A stretch of DNA of 64,000 nucleotides from an uncultured Sutterella sp. GTDB lineage: Bacteria > Pseudomonadota > Gammaproteobacteria > Burkholderiales > Burkholderiaceae_F. Every line of letters begins with the position of its first letter. The first letter of the stretch is position 1. The notes under the pieces are model-generated. The model made no database searches. It was not told where the DNA came from and was given only the letters and a program-made list of their open reading frames with translations. Below are positions 47,930 through 57,102 of the stretch, piece by piece. The translations under genes and the position numbers were made by a program. The DNA is taken from positions 1 through 64,000 of the forward strand of contig CAJJRX010000001.1 of NCBI GenBank assembly GCA_905194315.1, written 5' to 3'.

Positions 47930-49057
47930 TCAGTGGGTGGTATACGCGAGAGAGGTGCGCTGCTGCCAGTGCTGAGAGGATCCGAGACAGTGCAGACCGA
48001 GTACTCTGCCGGTACGTTCTCTGATGTCTTTTTCAAGCTGCCGGTTGGCCTCCTCCCCTACTTCGGTACCAGCCTTGTTGTCGTAGAGCTGGTAGGATGA
48101 CCGGGTTTTCTGAGGGGTGATGTTCGGCATGATGACATTGCAGCCGTAAAGAATTCCTTCAATACGCCCGCCCGGCGTAAGTGTTTCGAGGGCGGTGGCT
48201 GCGGCGATGTTGACATCCTTCAGAACGAGTCTGGTAAGGGCAATCATATTCAGGGAAAGCTGACGCAGCTCGTCGTGCGGCAGCATCCCTTCGCGGATCA
48301 TATTTCCACCCTGACTGACCAGATAAGGTCCCATGCCGATCATATCGGCGTCAAGCGCTTTAAACGTACGGATGTCTCTGACCAGATCCTGTGCTGACTG
48401 CCCCGGCAGTCCGATCATGACGCCGGTGCCGACCTGATAGCCTGCCAGGCGCAAATTCCTGAGTGCTTCGATTCGGTTTTCAAGCCGCTTTTCATGGCGA
48501 CCCTTTGCACTGTGAAGTCGGGAAAAGAGTTCGGGATTTGTTGTTTCGAGCCGCAGCAGATATCTCAGACCGGATGGGTTTGCGCTCGCCTCGGCCCATC
48601 GCTGATAGGTTTCAAGGGTCTGCTCGCCAAGACTCAGTGTGATGCCAAGACCGTGCGGCAGTAATTCTGACACGCTTCTGGCATGGATTTCCTCAAGTAA
48701 TTCACTAATCCAGGCGATCCACTGCGGGTCACGGCGCTCACCCGCCTGAATGGCGATTGAACCGTAGCCGTTTCGAACAGCAATGTCGGCGCACTCCAGA
48801 ATCACATCCCGCTCGAGGGTGTAGCGCGTCAGAGCATGGTTGCTTTTGCGGATACCGCAATAGCGGCAGTCGGCTGTGCAGATATTACTGATTTCAATAA
48901 GACCGCGGAAATAAATATTATTTCCGGCGTATTTTCCGGTTGTTTTATAGGCGGCCTGCTGTAATTTTTCGCAGTCTTTTTTATCTCTGAGATTTAATAA
49001 GAATATTATATCTTCGTCAGATAAAATATCTTTTTCCAGTAATTCTTCCACTAACAT
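47930..49057 (-). CDS. hydE: [FeFe]-hydrogenase H-cluster radical SAM maturase HydE
   Basis: A 375-residue radical SAM enzyme that builds the bridging dithiolate of the hydrogenase H-cluster. The cluster motif C60TADC64RYC67 follows GLIEISNIC. The HydE-type sequences GSIAIQAGERRDPQWI, YLLRLETTNPELFSRLH and GTGVMIGLPGQSAQDL are present. The accessory second-cluster cysteines found in some HydE are not evident; they are dispensable in studied cases. The ATG at 49057 shares one base with the hydF stop (TGATG), so translation is coupled; an extension of seven codons into hydF is less likely. Confidence 0.9.
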   Translation of the reverse strand: MLVEELLEKDILSDEDIIFLLNLRDKKDCEKLQQAAYKTTGKYAGNNIYFRGLIEISNICTADCRYCGIRKSNHALTRYTLERDVILECADIAVRNGYGSIAIQAGERRDPQWIAWISELLEEIHARSVSELLPHGLGITLSLGEQTLETYQRWAEASANPSGLRYLLRLETTNPELFSRLHSAKGRHEKRLENRIEALRNLRLAGYQVGTGVMIGLPGQSAQDLVRDIRTFKALDADMIGMGPYLVSQGGNMIREGMLPHDELRQLSLNMIALTRLVLKDVNIAAATALETLTPGGRIEGILYGCNVIMPNITPQKTRSSYQLYDNKAGTEVGEEANRQLEKDIRERTGRVLGLHCLGSSQHWQQRTSLAYTTH

Positions 49058-50355
49058 CAGAACTGCTGACCTCCACAAGCTGCCCGGTAGGCGGCAAGCG
49101 CCTCGGGATGCGCCTTAAGTACACGTTCTATCAGCCCTTGCAGGAAGGAGATGGTCATGCCGTAGTTTGTCATGGGGATATGCTGCGCATTGGCCTGAGC
49201 CAGACGTGAGAGCATATGCCGGCGGGTGACAACACAGCCTCCGCACTGGATAAGCACCTTGTAAGGGGTGAAATCATCTGGGATATCCTTGCCTACGGCA
49301 ATGTCTATCCTGAGGTCTTTGCCGGTTTTTTCCCGCAGCCAGCGGGGAATTTTGACTCTGCCGATGTCATCCTTCTGCGGATGGTGGCTGCAGGTTTCAA
49401 GAATCAGTACGCGGTCGCCGTCCTGAAGTCGTGAAAGTGCTGCGCAGCCCTGAGCCAGCGCGATGATGTCGGATTTGCTCGCCCCCATCAGAATGGAGAA
49501 GGTGGTGAGTGCAATACTGTCTGGCGTCTGCCGGGCCACCTCCAGCACGACCTGGGAGTCGGTGATGATAAGTGCCGGCGGATGCCTGAGATCCTCGAGC
49601 ATGGCACGAACCTGATCAACCTGTACAACCAGCACTCTGGCATGCGCGTCAAGAAGCTCGCGCAGCGTCTGAACCTGTGGGAGGATGAGCCGTCCTTTGG
49701 GGGCGCCGATATCAATGGGGGTTACCAGCAGTACGGTGTCTCCCGGGCCCACAAGCCCTTCGGTGAGCGCTTTGTCTGGTTCTGTATGCTCCCGGGCGAG
49801 TCGGACCAGTGCCTCACGAAGACGCCCGATCGAGGCAGCGTCACGTGCGGCCGTTTCGACAACGGGGAAACCGTAGCCGGAGAGCGTTTTTCTGAGTGCT
49901 TCTGATGATCGAGCAAGGTCGGAATGCGTCAGAGTTACAACAGCGGGCAGCGCACGGGCTTTCATACGCTCGAGAAGGCGCTTTTCCTCGTCTCTGAGCG
50001 CATCACCGGCAGGGATGGCTACGATGGCAAGGTCGACCCACTCCATGACTTTAAGAGAGCGCCTGACGCGTTCAAGCCCGAGCTCACCGGTATCGTCTGT
50101 GCCGGCAGTATCCACAAAGACCACCGGCCCGACAGGTGAGAGTTCATAGGCTTTTTCCACAGGGTCGGTCGTTGTGCCGGGCTCACTTGAGACAATAGAG
50201 ATGTTCTGTCCGGACAGAGCGTTGATCAGAGAGCTTTTGCCTGCGTTACGCAGCCCGAAGAGCCCGATATGCAGACGAAGCCCTTTCGGCGCGGGCAGCA
50301 CGGACATGACTGTCTGCCGGGCGGCATGCTGTTTTTCATCAGGATCGTGGCTCAT
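49057..50355 (-). CDS. hydF: [FeFe]-hydrogenase maturation GTPase HydF
   Basis: A 432-residue scaffold and GTPase that receives the H-cluster precursor and delivers it to the hydrogenase. GTPase domain: GLRNAGKSS (34-42) and DTAG (82-85). Dimerisation domain in the middle. Cluster domain: C322SH324, then C371GGC374. The usual motif is CxH...HCxxC; here the residue before C371 is Gln, and the H-to-Q distance (45) is at the short end. hydG and a hydrogenase gene are absent from the window. Confidence 0.9.
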   Translation of the reverse strand: MSHDPDEKQHAARQTVMSVLPAPKGLRLHIGLFGLRNAGKSSLINALSGQNISIVSSEPGTTTDPVEKAYELSPVGPVVFVDTAGTDDTGELGLERVRRSLKVMEWVDLAIVAIPAGDALRDEEKRLLERMKARALPAVVTLTHSDLARSSEALRKTLSGYGFPVVETAARDAASIGRLREALVRLAREHTEPDKALTEGLVGPGDTVLLVTPIDIGAPKGRLILPQVQTLRELLDAHARVLVVQVDQVRAMLEDLRHPPALIITDSQVVLEVARQTPDSIALTTFSILMGASKSDIIALAQGCAALSRLQDGDRVLILETCSHHPQKDDIGRVKIPRWLREKTGKDLRIDIAVGKDIPDDFTPYKVLIQCGGCVVTRRHMLSRLAQANAQHIPMTNYGMTISFLQGLIERVLKAHPEALAAYRAACGGQQF

Positions 50356-50469
50356 CGGGAAAACTCCGGAAAAATCTGTCAGCTAAAAGCATACCAGTGC
50401 AGAAAGCATAACGGCACGACTTTCACTGCAGGAAAATCGTGCCGTCTGACCGGAAGATGTGTTTCCGGC

Positions 50470-51780
50470 TTACATGTCCTCTTCTTTGAGCGGACGGCGA
50501 AGTTCGGCACGGACGTTGTCCATGGCCGAGTAAAAGGCTTTCATCATCACCAGACCCAGGAATTTCCCGGCATCGGTCACAATCAGACGGTCGGGATCCG
50601 TCGGATCGTTTTTGATGGCACCGATTGCCTTCAGACCGAGCATTTCCTTGAAAAGTGTCGTGTCCAGATTGACACCGTGCACTTCACGGAAATACCGGCG
50701 CGAGAGGCGGTGAGAGAACAGGTTCAGCATCAGGCGGTACTGAAGAATGGAATGCTTGTTGAACTGACGGCGGCGTTCCACCCCTGTAAAGCCCTGGGCA
50801 ATGCGCTCACCGTAGCGGCGCAGACTGAAGGTGTTCACGTAGAGACTGTCTCCGAGGAAGCTGAATGCGCCGGAACCCACGCCGAGGTATTCGTCATGGT
50901 CAACGACGTATTCGTCAAAGCCCTCGTCATTGGTGCGTCCGAACGTCCAGGAGGTGAGCTGACGGTAGTGCGCACCAAGAGTGTTCATAATGACCTGATA
51001 CTGTTCAGCGAGCTGGCTGCCTTCGGCGGCAATCACGTTCTTGACGCTCTTGCGTGTCTGAGAGGTCACCATGAGCGGGTAGGTTGTCACCTGGCGCGGG
51101 TTGAGCTGACGGATCTTGTCCATGTCATCCTGAAGCATGTCCAGTGTCTGACCGCGGAAGCCGAAGATCATGTCGACATTGCATGTCGGGAAAAGTTCCT
51201 GAGCGTACTGCAGGCGTTCAAAAATCTGTTCCCCGGAGCCGAATTTCTCATAGCGCTCAGCCAGTTTCAGAATGTCGTCGTTAAAGCTCTGCACACCGAT
51301 GGACATGCGGTCAACCAGTCCCTTGAGGTTGCGGAACTGCGGCGTCATGATGATCTGGGGATCGGTTTCGCACGAAATCTCCTTGATCGACGGGAAGAGC
51401 TTCTTGGCGTGTTCGAGCGTCTTGATCAGTTCGGATTCGATAATCGTGGTCGTTCCCCCGCCCACATACATGGACTGGAAGTCATAACCCAGAGCCTTGA
51501 CGTAATCCATCTCCTTGCGCAGGTTTTCGAAGTACAGGCGCGCAGTATGCTCCTTGAACAGGAAGCGGTGGAACGTACAGTACGAGCAGAGCGTGTGGCA
51601 GAAAGGAATATGTGCGTACAGCAGATATTTATGCCCTTCCTGAGGAGGCGGAGGACTTTTGAGAATGACCGGATCACAGCGAAGATATTTGGACGTGTAG
51701 TAGTCCATAATCTTGTCGGTTGCGCGGATTGCCCAGTCAGGAAGAAGATCCTGCCGGAAAGTTTCAGGGGTTGAGCTCAT
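50470..51780 (-). CDS. HemN-like radical SAM protein
   Basis: A 436-residue radical SAM protein of the coproporphyrinogen III oxidase-like group. The cluster motif is C61HTLC65SYC68 in YAHIPFCHTLCSYC. GGG repeats (MYVGGGTTT), GVQSFNDDILKLAERY and a C-terminal HemN-like domain (about 300-430) follow. It differs from both HemN and HemW in the C-terminal half and from the haem-degrading ChuW group. It may be a haem chaperone or act on another tetrapyrrole. It lies 114 bases before hydF on the same strand. The start at 51780 is family-like; a GTG 39 bases earlier is less so, and neither has a good ribosome site. Confidence 0.7.
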   Translation of the reverse strand: MSSTPETFRQDLLPDWAIRATDKIMDYYTSKYLRCDPVILKSPPPPQEGHKYLLYAHIPFCHTLCSYCTFHRFLFKEHTARLYFENLRKEMDYVKALGYDFQSMYVGGGTTTIIESELIKTLEHAKKLFPSIKEISCETDPQIIMTPQFRNLKGLVDRMSIGVQSFNDDILKLAERYEKFGSGEQIFERLQYAQELFPTCNVDMIFGFRGQTLDMLQDDMDKIRQLNPRQVTTYPLMVTSQTRKSVKNVIAAEGSQLAEQYQVIMNTLGAHYRQLTSWTFGRTNDEGFDEYVVDHDEYLGVGSGAFSFLGDSLYVNTFSLRRYGERIAQGFTGVERRRQFNKHSILQYRLMLNLFSHRLSRRYFREVHGVNLDTTLFKEMLGLKAIGAIKNDPTDPDRLIVTDAGKFLGLVMMKAFYSAMDNVRAELRRPLKEEDM

Positions 51781-51872
51781 AGGTTTATTGCTGATGAATT
51801 TTGACGACGGGTTGAACACGAATTGTAGCGTACCAGATGCAGTACAAACGATTCTTTATACCAATAAGATGA

Positions 51873-51921
51873 TAAAAAAGAGTCGTCTATTTACCTTACG
51901 GCAGTAGGCAGATAGACGACC
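51873..51921 (-). terminator. Terminator after the fadD-type gene
   Basis: Nine-base arms GTCGTCTAT/ATAGACGAC (51882-51890, 51912-51920) with a 21-base loop. Read on the minus strand they are followed by a T run (complement of A 51874-51879). The hairpin ends the ligase gene before the HemN-like gene. Confidence 0.75.
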
Positions 51922-51938
51922 CGGAATTTCAGAAACCC

Positions 51939-53789
51939 TTAACCGTGTGTCGCATAGAGCTTCTGAATCACGTCTTTGAATTTCGTGCTCAGCGGACCGC
52001 GCTTGAGTTTGAGTGTCGGGGTCAGAAGACCGTTTTCGATTGTCCAGGGCTCCCGTGTGAGTACCACTGCACGCGGCAGGGCGTAGTGCGGGAAGTTCTT
52101 TGCGGCGAGTTTGGCACGTTTGAGTGCCGCGGATTTCACGGCCGGATTCTGCAGCGAGGCATCATCCTTAGGATCGAGTCCCTGAGCTTGCGCAAGCTGC
52201 TCCCATTCACTGTCGTTGACGACAGCAATCAGACTGATGTAAGGGCGGTTTTCACCGATGATGTAAGCCTGAGCAAAGAGCTGATCCGTCTCAATAGCAC
52301 CTTCAAGATCGGCCGGCGGCACTTTTTCACCAGTGCTCGTCACGATGATTTCCTTGATTCGGCCTTTGATCTGCAGCAGACCCTGCTCATTGAAGGCACC
52401 AACGTCACCTGTGCACAGCCAGCCGTCCTCGGTAAAGGCCTTGGCGCTGTCTTCCGGACGGTTCCAGTAGCCCTTCATCACGCTCGGTCCCCGGACCTGA
52501 ATCTCATCGCCTTCTCCGAGACGCAATTGGACATTGCAGAACGGTTTGCCGACGGTGGACGGCTGGTTGAGGGTCTGGTTGTTCCCTGCGATGATAGGAC
52601 TGGTCTCCGTCATACCGTAGCCCTGAATGATAGGCAGTCCGAGACCGCAGAATGTACGGGCAATCTTATGGTTGAGCGCGGCGCCGCCAGAAATCGCAAT
52701 GCGAAGTCTGCCGCCGAACTGACTGAGCAGGGCGGAGGAGATTTTACCGAGCAGAAGCGGGCGAACAATCGGATCGAGGAAACTGCGCCAGGAGCTTTCC
52801 GGCGTCATGAGATTCTTCTTGCAGAAATCGCGCCAGCCCACTTCAACAGCCCATTCGAAGAGATAGCGGGCAAAGGCGCTCGACTTCTTGAGTTTGTCCT
52901 CCACACGCGCAAAGATGCGTTCATAAACGCGGGGAACCGAGATGATCACATCCGGTCTGATGGTTTTCAGATCGTCTGCAAGCAGCAGGATAGAGCGGTT
53001 GTAGGCGATACGGCAGCCGGTGGCGAGTGCCAGATAGTATCCGGCGGTACGTTCAAAGGTGTGCGACAGCGGCAGAAATGACAGGAATGTGTCACCTACC
53101 TGTGGCGAAACGCAAACCAGTGTTGCCTTGACGTTACTGACAATATTTTCGTGTGTGAGCATCACGCCTTTGGGGCGCCCGGTTGTGCCGGAGGTGTAGA
53201 TGATGCCGGCAAGGTCGTCCTTGGACGGACCGGCGGGCAGCTCATCCGTGTAGGAGGCGCCTTCTTCGAGGAAAGTCTGGCTGCCGGTTACCTGATACTG
53301 GCCGTCCTCCTGTGGTGTTTCCACTTCGCCGGGCTCGGTGATGATCACCTGATTGAGGTCGGGCATCTCAACCCCGGTGGCACGGATCTGCGTCCAGCGG
53401 TTGAGTTTATTGGTAACAAGCACCTTTGCCTGACTGTCGATAATAATGAATGCGCAGGCACCCGGTGTGTCAATGGCATGCAGCGGCACAGGAATCAACC
53501 CGTTGGCGAGGGCGGCCTGGTCAGCACAGACATGGTCCACGCTGTTGGGCATAAGAATGGCGACACGGGTGCCTTTTTTCAGCCCCATACGGGCATAGGC
53601 CTGACGCCAGGCGCGGATTTTTTCGCCAAGCTCCTTGTAGGTAAGGCTCACCCACTGATTGGAGGAGCGGTCAAACTGACGAAGCGCTTCGTGGGATGCG
53701 TACAGCTTAAGACTATTTTCGAATAACCCCGGCAACGTATCGATACCGTCGAGATCATAGGGTGTTTTTCCAGACTCAGTCGCTGTCAC
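51939..53789 (-). CDS. fadD: Long-chain acyl-CoA synthetase (AMP-forming)
   Basis: A 616-residue AMP-dependent ligase that activates fatty acids to acyl-CoA. The P-loop YTSGTTGRPKG is at 198-208. The adenylate motif GYGMTETSP, the hinge region TGDVGAFNEQGLLQIKGRIKEIIV and a C-terminal segment TPTLKLKRGPLSTKF match the long-chain (FAA1/FadD15) type. The GTG start has AAGGA 7 bases upstream. No other beta-oxidation genes are near, so activation for phospholipid or exogenous fatty-acid use is as likely as degradation. Confidence 0.9.
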   Translation of the reverse strand: MTATESGKTPYDLDGIDTLPGLFENSLKLYASHEALRQFDRSSNQWVSLTYKELGEKIRAWRQAYARMGLKKGTRVAILMPNSVDHVCADQAALANGLIPVPLHAIDTPGACAFIIIDSQAKVLVTNKLNRWTQIRATGVEMPDLNQVIITEPGEVETPQEDGQYQVTGSQTFLEEGASYTDELPAGPSKDDLAGIIYTSGTTGRPKGVMLTHENIVSNVKATLVCVSPQVGDTFLSFLPLSHTFERTAGYYLALATGCRIAYNRSILLLADDLKTIRPDVIISVPRVYERIFARVEDKLKKSSAFARYLFEWAVEVGWRDFCKKNLMTPESSWRSFLDPIVRPLLLGKISSALLSQFGGRLRIAISGGAALNHKIARTFCGLGLPIIQGYGMTETSPIIAGNNQTLNQPSTVGKPFCNVQLRLGEGDEIQVRGPSVMKGYWNRPEDSAKAFTEDGWLCTGDVGAFNEQGLLQIKGRIKEIIVTSTGEKVPPADLEGAIETDQLFAQAYIIGENRPYISLIAVVNDSEWEQLAQAQGLDPKDDASLQNPAVKSAALKRAKLAAKNFPHYALPRAVVLTREPWTIENGLLTPTLKLKRGPLSTKFKDVIQKLYATHG

Positions 53790-53865
53790 AATAAATTCCT
53801 TTTCTCAATTCACACTTTTTCGGAGGTTGCTCGAGGCAACCCGAATATGATTCAACATACCCAAA

Positions 53866-53880
53866 ACAAAACGGTTTTGT
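53866..53880. promoter_or_regulatory. Palindrome upstream of the fadD-type gene, possible operator
   Basis: A 7-1-7 perfect palindrome ACAAAAC-G-GTTTTGT lies 77-91 bases before the ligase start and 26 bases after the end of uup. A weaker hairpin GGTTGC/GCAACC at 53825-53841 lies between it and the gene. The size suits a dimeric repressor site. No protein is known to bind it. Confidence 0.35.
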
Positions 53881-53905
53881 GGCACTTAAAACTAGGGGTT
53901 TTCCC

Positions 53906-55726
53906 TTATTCTAAAGCGCTTTTCTTCGCTTCGAGCGCTTCCCAGCGTTCATAAGCGTCAGAAATAGCCTGCTCGAGTTCCTGGGCCCGTTCTTTATCGG
54001 CTTTCAGGCGGTCAACAGACTGGGTGTGATAGTCCGGATCGCTCATGCTGCTGATCAGTGCCGACTGTTCCTCTTCGAGTGCCATGATGCGTGCCGGCAG
54101 TTCTTCGAGCTCTTTATTTTCCTTGTAGGAGAAGCGTTCCCGTTTTTGAGGGCGGGCAGCGGGCTCTTTGGAAGCCGATTCGGTTTTCACCGGTGTGGCT
54201 TTTGGCTCTTCCCGGCTGCTCTGCTCGATCCAGTCGGAATACCCGCCGATGTAACTGCGCCACTCACCGTTGCCCTGCGGTGCAAGCACCCGTGTGACCA
54301 CGTTGTCCAGGAAGCGGCGGTCGTGACTCACCAGGATGATGGTGCCGCTGTAGTTTGCGAGCGTCTGCTCGAGCACGTCCAGACTGTCGATATCAAGGTC
54401 GTTTGTCGGTTCGTCAAGCACCAGCAGATTGGCGGGCAGGGCGAAAAGGCGGGCAAGCAGAAGGCGGTTGCGTTCACCACCGGAAAGCGAGCTCACCGGA
54501 ACGTTGACACGGCGCGGCGGAAAGAGAAAGTCGCCCATATAGGCAATGATATGTTTTTTCTGCCCGCCGATCTCAACCCATTCCGAGCCGGGAGAAATGG
54601 TGTCAGCCACGGTTTTGTTCAGATCGAGCTGTGCTCTGAGCTGATCAAAGTAGGCAATCTGAATGTTGGTACCGAGCTTGACCTCCCCGGCATCGGGTTC
54701 CAGCTCACCAAGAATGAGTTTGATGAGTGTACTTTTACCGATACCGTTAGGTCCGATCAGACCGAGCTTCTCCCCGCGCATGAGGACGAAATCAAAGTCC
54801 CGGACAATGGAGCGTTCACCGAAGGACTTGCACAGACCGGTGATCTCGGCGACCACCTTACCGCTTTTTTCTCCGGTATCAATAGAGAGTTGCATGGAGC
54901 CCATCTGTTCACGACGGCGTTCACGTTCCCGTCGCAGTGCTTCAAGACGGCGAACACGACCTTCATTACGGGTGCGGCGCGCCTCGATGCCTTTGCGGAT
55001 CCAGACCTCCTCCTGTTTCCAGAATTTATCAAAACGCTGATTGGCCAGTGACTCACTGTGCAGTTCGTATTCCTTTTTCTCCTGGTACTGAGCAAAGCTG
55101 CCGGGATAGGAGCGAAGCTGACCGCGATCGAGCTCCAGAATGCGGGTTACGACATTATCGAGAAACTGCCGGTCATGCGTAATAACAATCAGAGATCTTG
55201 AATTTTTATATTCTGTATTACAAATTGTCTCCAGAAACCTGATCACCTCAATGTCGAGATGGTTGGTCGGTTCGTCGAGCAGCAGTATGTCGGGGAGCAG
55301 TGCAAAGGCGAGTGCAAGAGCAGCACGTTTGCGTTCGCCGCCGCTGGCTTTCTGCGGGGAGAGTTCGGCATGCACACCGAATTTGTCAATGTACTCATCG
55401 AGTTTTGCCAGAATGCGCCACTTCTCTCGTTCATCAGCAAACTGGTTCAGTTTGCCGCGCAGGATCAGACTCTCGCGGATACTGGCTGCCTCGGGCAGGA
55501 CCGGCTCCTGTTCCACATACTGAATATGCAGTCCGTCCTGGGCAATTCTTTCTCCGTGGTCCGGCAGCTGGTGACCGGCCAGAATGGACAGCAGGGTGCT
55601 TTTACCGGTGCCGTTACGGCCGATGACGCCGATACGTTCACCGGGTTCCAGCGCAAAGCTGGCTCCGTCAAGCAGAGGCAGATCACCCCAGGCGGCGTCC
55701 ACATTTTGTAAAGTGATTAAAGGCAT
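53906..55726 (-). CDS. uup: ABC-F protein Uup
   Basis: A 606-residue ABC-F protein with two ATPase domains and no membrane helices. Walker A motifs are GRNGTGKS (36-43) and GPNGIGKS in the second half. Signature motifs KASGGERKR and SLSGGERNR and Walker B segments ILLLDEPTNHLDI and LLVLDEPTNDLDI are present. A C-terminal coiled coil (about 530-606) identifies Uup, which binds DNA and the ribosome and guards against branched-DNA intermediates. The linker at about 500-530 is rich in Lys, Glu and Pro. Confidence 0.9.
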   Translation of the reverse strand: MPLITLQNVDAAWGDLPLLDGASFALEPGERIGVIGRNGTGKSTLLSILAGHQLPDHGERIAQDGLHIQYVEQEPVLPEAASIRESLILRGKLNQFADEREKWRILAKLDEYIDKFGVHAELSPQKASGGERKRAALALAFALLPDILLLDEPTNHLDIEVIRFLETICNTEYKNSRSLIVITHDRQFLDNVVTRILELDRGQLRSYPGSFAQYQEKKEYELHSESLANQRFDKFWKQEEVWIRKGIEARRTRNEGRVRRLEALRRERERRREQMGSMQLSIDTGEKSGKVVAEITGLCKSFGERSIVRDFDFVLMRGEKLGLIGPNGIGKSTLIKLILGELEPDAGEVKLGTNIQIAYFDQLRAQLDLNKTVADTISPGSEWVEIGGQKKHIIAYMGDFLFPPRRVNVPVSSLSGGERNRLLLARLFALPANLLVLDEPTNDLDIDSLDVLEQTLANYSGTIILVSHDRRFLDNVVTRVLAPQGNGEWRSYIGGYSDWIEQSSREEPKATPVKTESASKEPAARPQKRERFSYKENKELEELPARIMALEEEQSALISSMSDPDYHTQSVDRLKADKERAQELEQAISDAYERWEALEAKKSALE

Positions 55727-55802
55727 GATGCAAAACGCTATTCACGAAAATGCGAAAGCAGTGACCCGAAGGAATCACTGCTTCGCACGCAGATTAGTAA
55801 GG

Positions 55803-57101
55803 TTATTTTGCAGCGGGTTTTGAGGGCTCTAGCGTGAGCAGCTGCAGCGAGCCATCCTGAATCACAACACCGGCGGGTTTGCGTTTCAGGATTCTGGAGG
55901 TGTTCAGATCACCACTCCAGCTGCCAGCCTCGCCGGTGAGTGCGGGTTCCTTGTACTGATGAGCCCACTGTTCAGCCATACTGAGCGCATCAACACCGAG
56001 GGCAAAAAGGCGCTTAGCCGGCAGCGAGTAGGGCATCGGCGAGCCAAACCGGGCCTGGAAGCCCTCCTGATCATATTTCACGACAAGAGGCGCATCGACA
56101 AAGACCACATTATTGAGGTCATATACCAGTGAGCTGGCTGTCGGATTCGTTTCAGGGTCTCCGGGATTGAGCAGAGAAACACCCCAGATCTGTGTTTTCT
56201 TAGGCAGACGGTTGATGACCAGACTGGCCTCTGCGGCTCCCATGGAGGTGAGGGCAATAGGGAAGTCGGGGTTCCCGCTTACCTGGGTGACACTGATGGC
56301 CTCCTGCAGTTCACTGATGCGACGTTCAATATCCGGTGTTTGCGGCATCAGTTTCAGCTGGGCAATCTCGGTACTGTACTGCGACACAATTTCCGCATTC
56401 ATTTGAGGGCCGACGAGCTGACGGCGCGAGTTGATTGTGGCGAGGTCAACCGGCAGGATCTGGTAGGGCACATGACGCTTCTGCAGCGCAGTTTCATAGC
56501 CGGCAGTGATGCGGTAGTCATTTTTTGTCGCATCACGCAGAATCAGTACGCGGGCATTGGGGTTGTTGAGCTCATTGAGTGCATCGGCTGCTTTGTCAGC
56601 AATGTAACCGGCTTCGAATTCCGTGGAGAGAGACATCATGAGAGCGTGCGGATCTACCGCCGGTGCTACTTCAGGCTGGCCGTCAGAATTCGTCGAAGGG
56701 GTGTTGAGAACCAGAACCGGCAAAGGGAGCTCGGGCAGGCGCAGCAAAGCGTCAACCCGGTCACGGGCAAGCGGCCCGACCGCGACATCAGCGCCGGCCA
56801 GTACGGCAGCCTTGAGCTGGTCCTCAAGTTTGTCGTCACTAGAGGTTTCGACCATCAGCAGACGGATTCTGGGATAGTATGCATTTGCTGCGGTCATGCC
56901 GTTTAATACAATCTTATTGGCCGCGAGCATCGGAGAATTGTCGCCCGGCATTAAATATGCCACCGTGATTGCGCGTTCTCCGCCCGAAGCAGCACTTGCA
57001 GCGTCTGGAGAAAGCATCTCTGCGGCAGCACTTATCGGTAGCGGAATTGTTAGACTGAGCGAGCAACAAAGCGCAATACGAAGCGATGAAAGGACAGACA
57101 C
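55803..57101 (-). CDS. LppC/LpoA-like periplasmic binding protein
   Basis: A 432-residue exported protein (signal about 1-25, ending ISAAA). The mature part is a periplasmic-binding fold like the C-terminal half of LpoA, the activator of penicillin-binding protein 1A (AYLMPGDNSPMLAANKIVLNGM, GADVAVGPLARDRVDALL). The N-terminal TPR half of E. coli LpoA is missing, as is common in betaproteobacteria. No clear lipobox is present, so it is probably soluble. It starts with GTG just 1 base from the rsmI ATG on the other strand, in the same divergent order as yraM/yraL in E. coli. Confidence 0.8.
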   Translation of the reverse strand: MSVLSSLRIALCCSLSLTIPLPISAAAEMLSPDAASAASGGERAITVAYLMPGDNSPMLAANKIVLNGMTAANAYYPRIRLLMVETSSDDKLEDQLKAAVLAGADVAVGPLARDRVDALLRLPELPLPVLVLNTPSTNSDGQPEVAPAVDPHALMMSLSTEFEAGYIADKAADALNELNNPNARVLILRDATKNDYRITAGYETALQKRHVPYQILPVDLATINSRRQLVGPQMNAEIVSQYSTEIAQLKLMPQTPDIERRISELQEAISVTQVSGNPDFPIALTSMGAAEASLVINRLPKKTQIWGVSLLNPGDPETNPTASSLVYDLNNVVFVDAPLVVKYDQEGFQARFGSPMPYSLPAKRLFALGVDALSMAEQWAHQYKEPALTGEAGSWSGDLNTSRILKRKPAGVVIQDGSLQLLTLEPSKPAAK

Positions 57102-57102
57102 A

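Noticed and set aside
50269..51774. 501-residue open frame opposite the HemN-like gene and the hydF start
   Set aside because: It overlaps two real genes on the other strand and has no family features.
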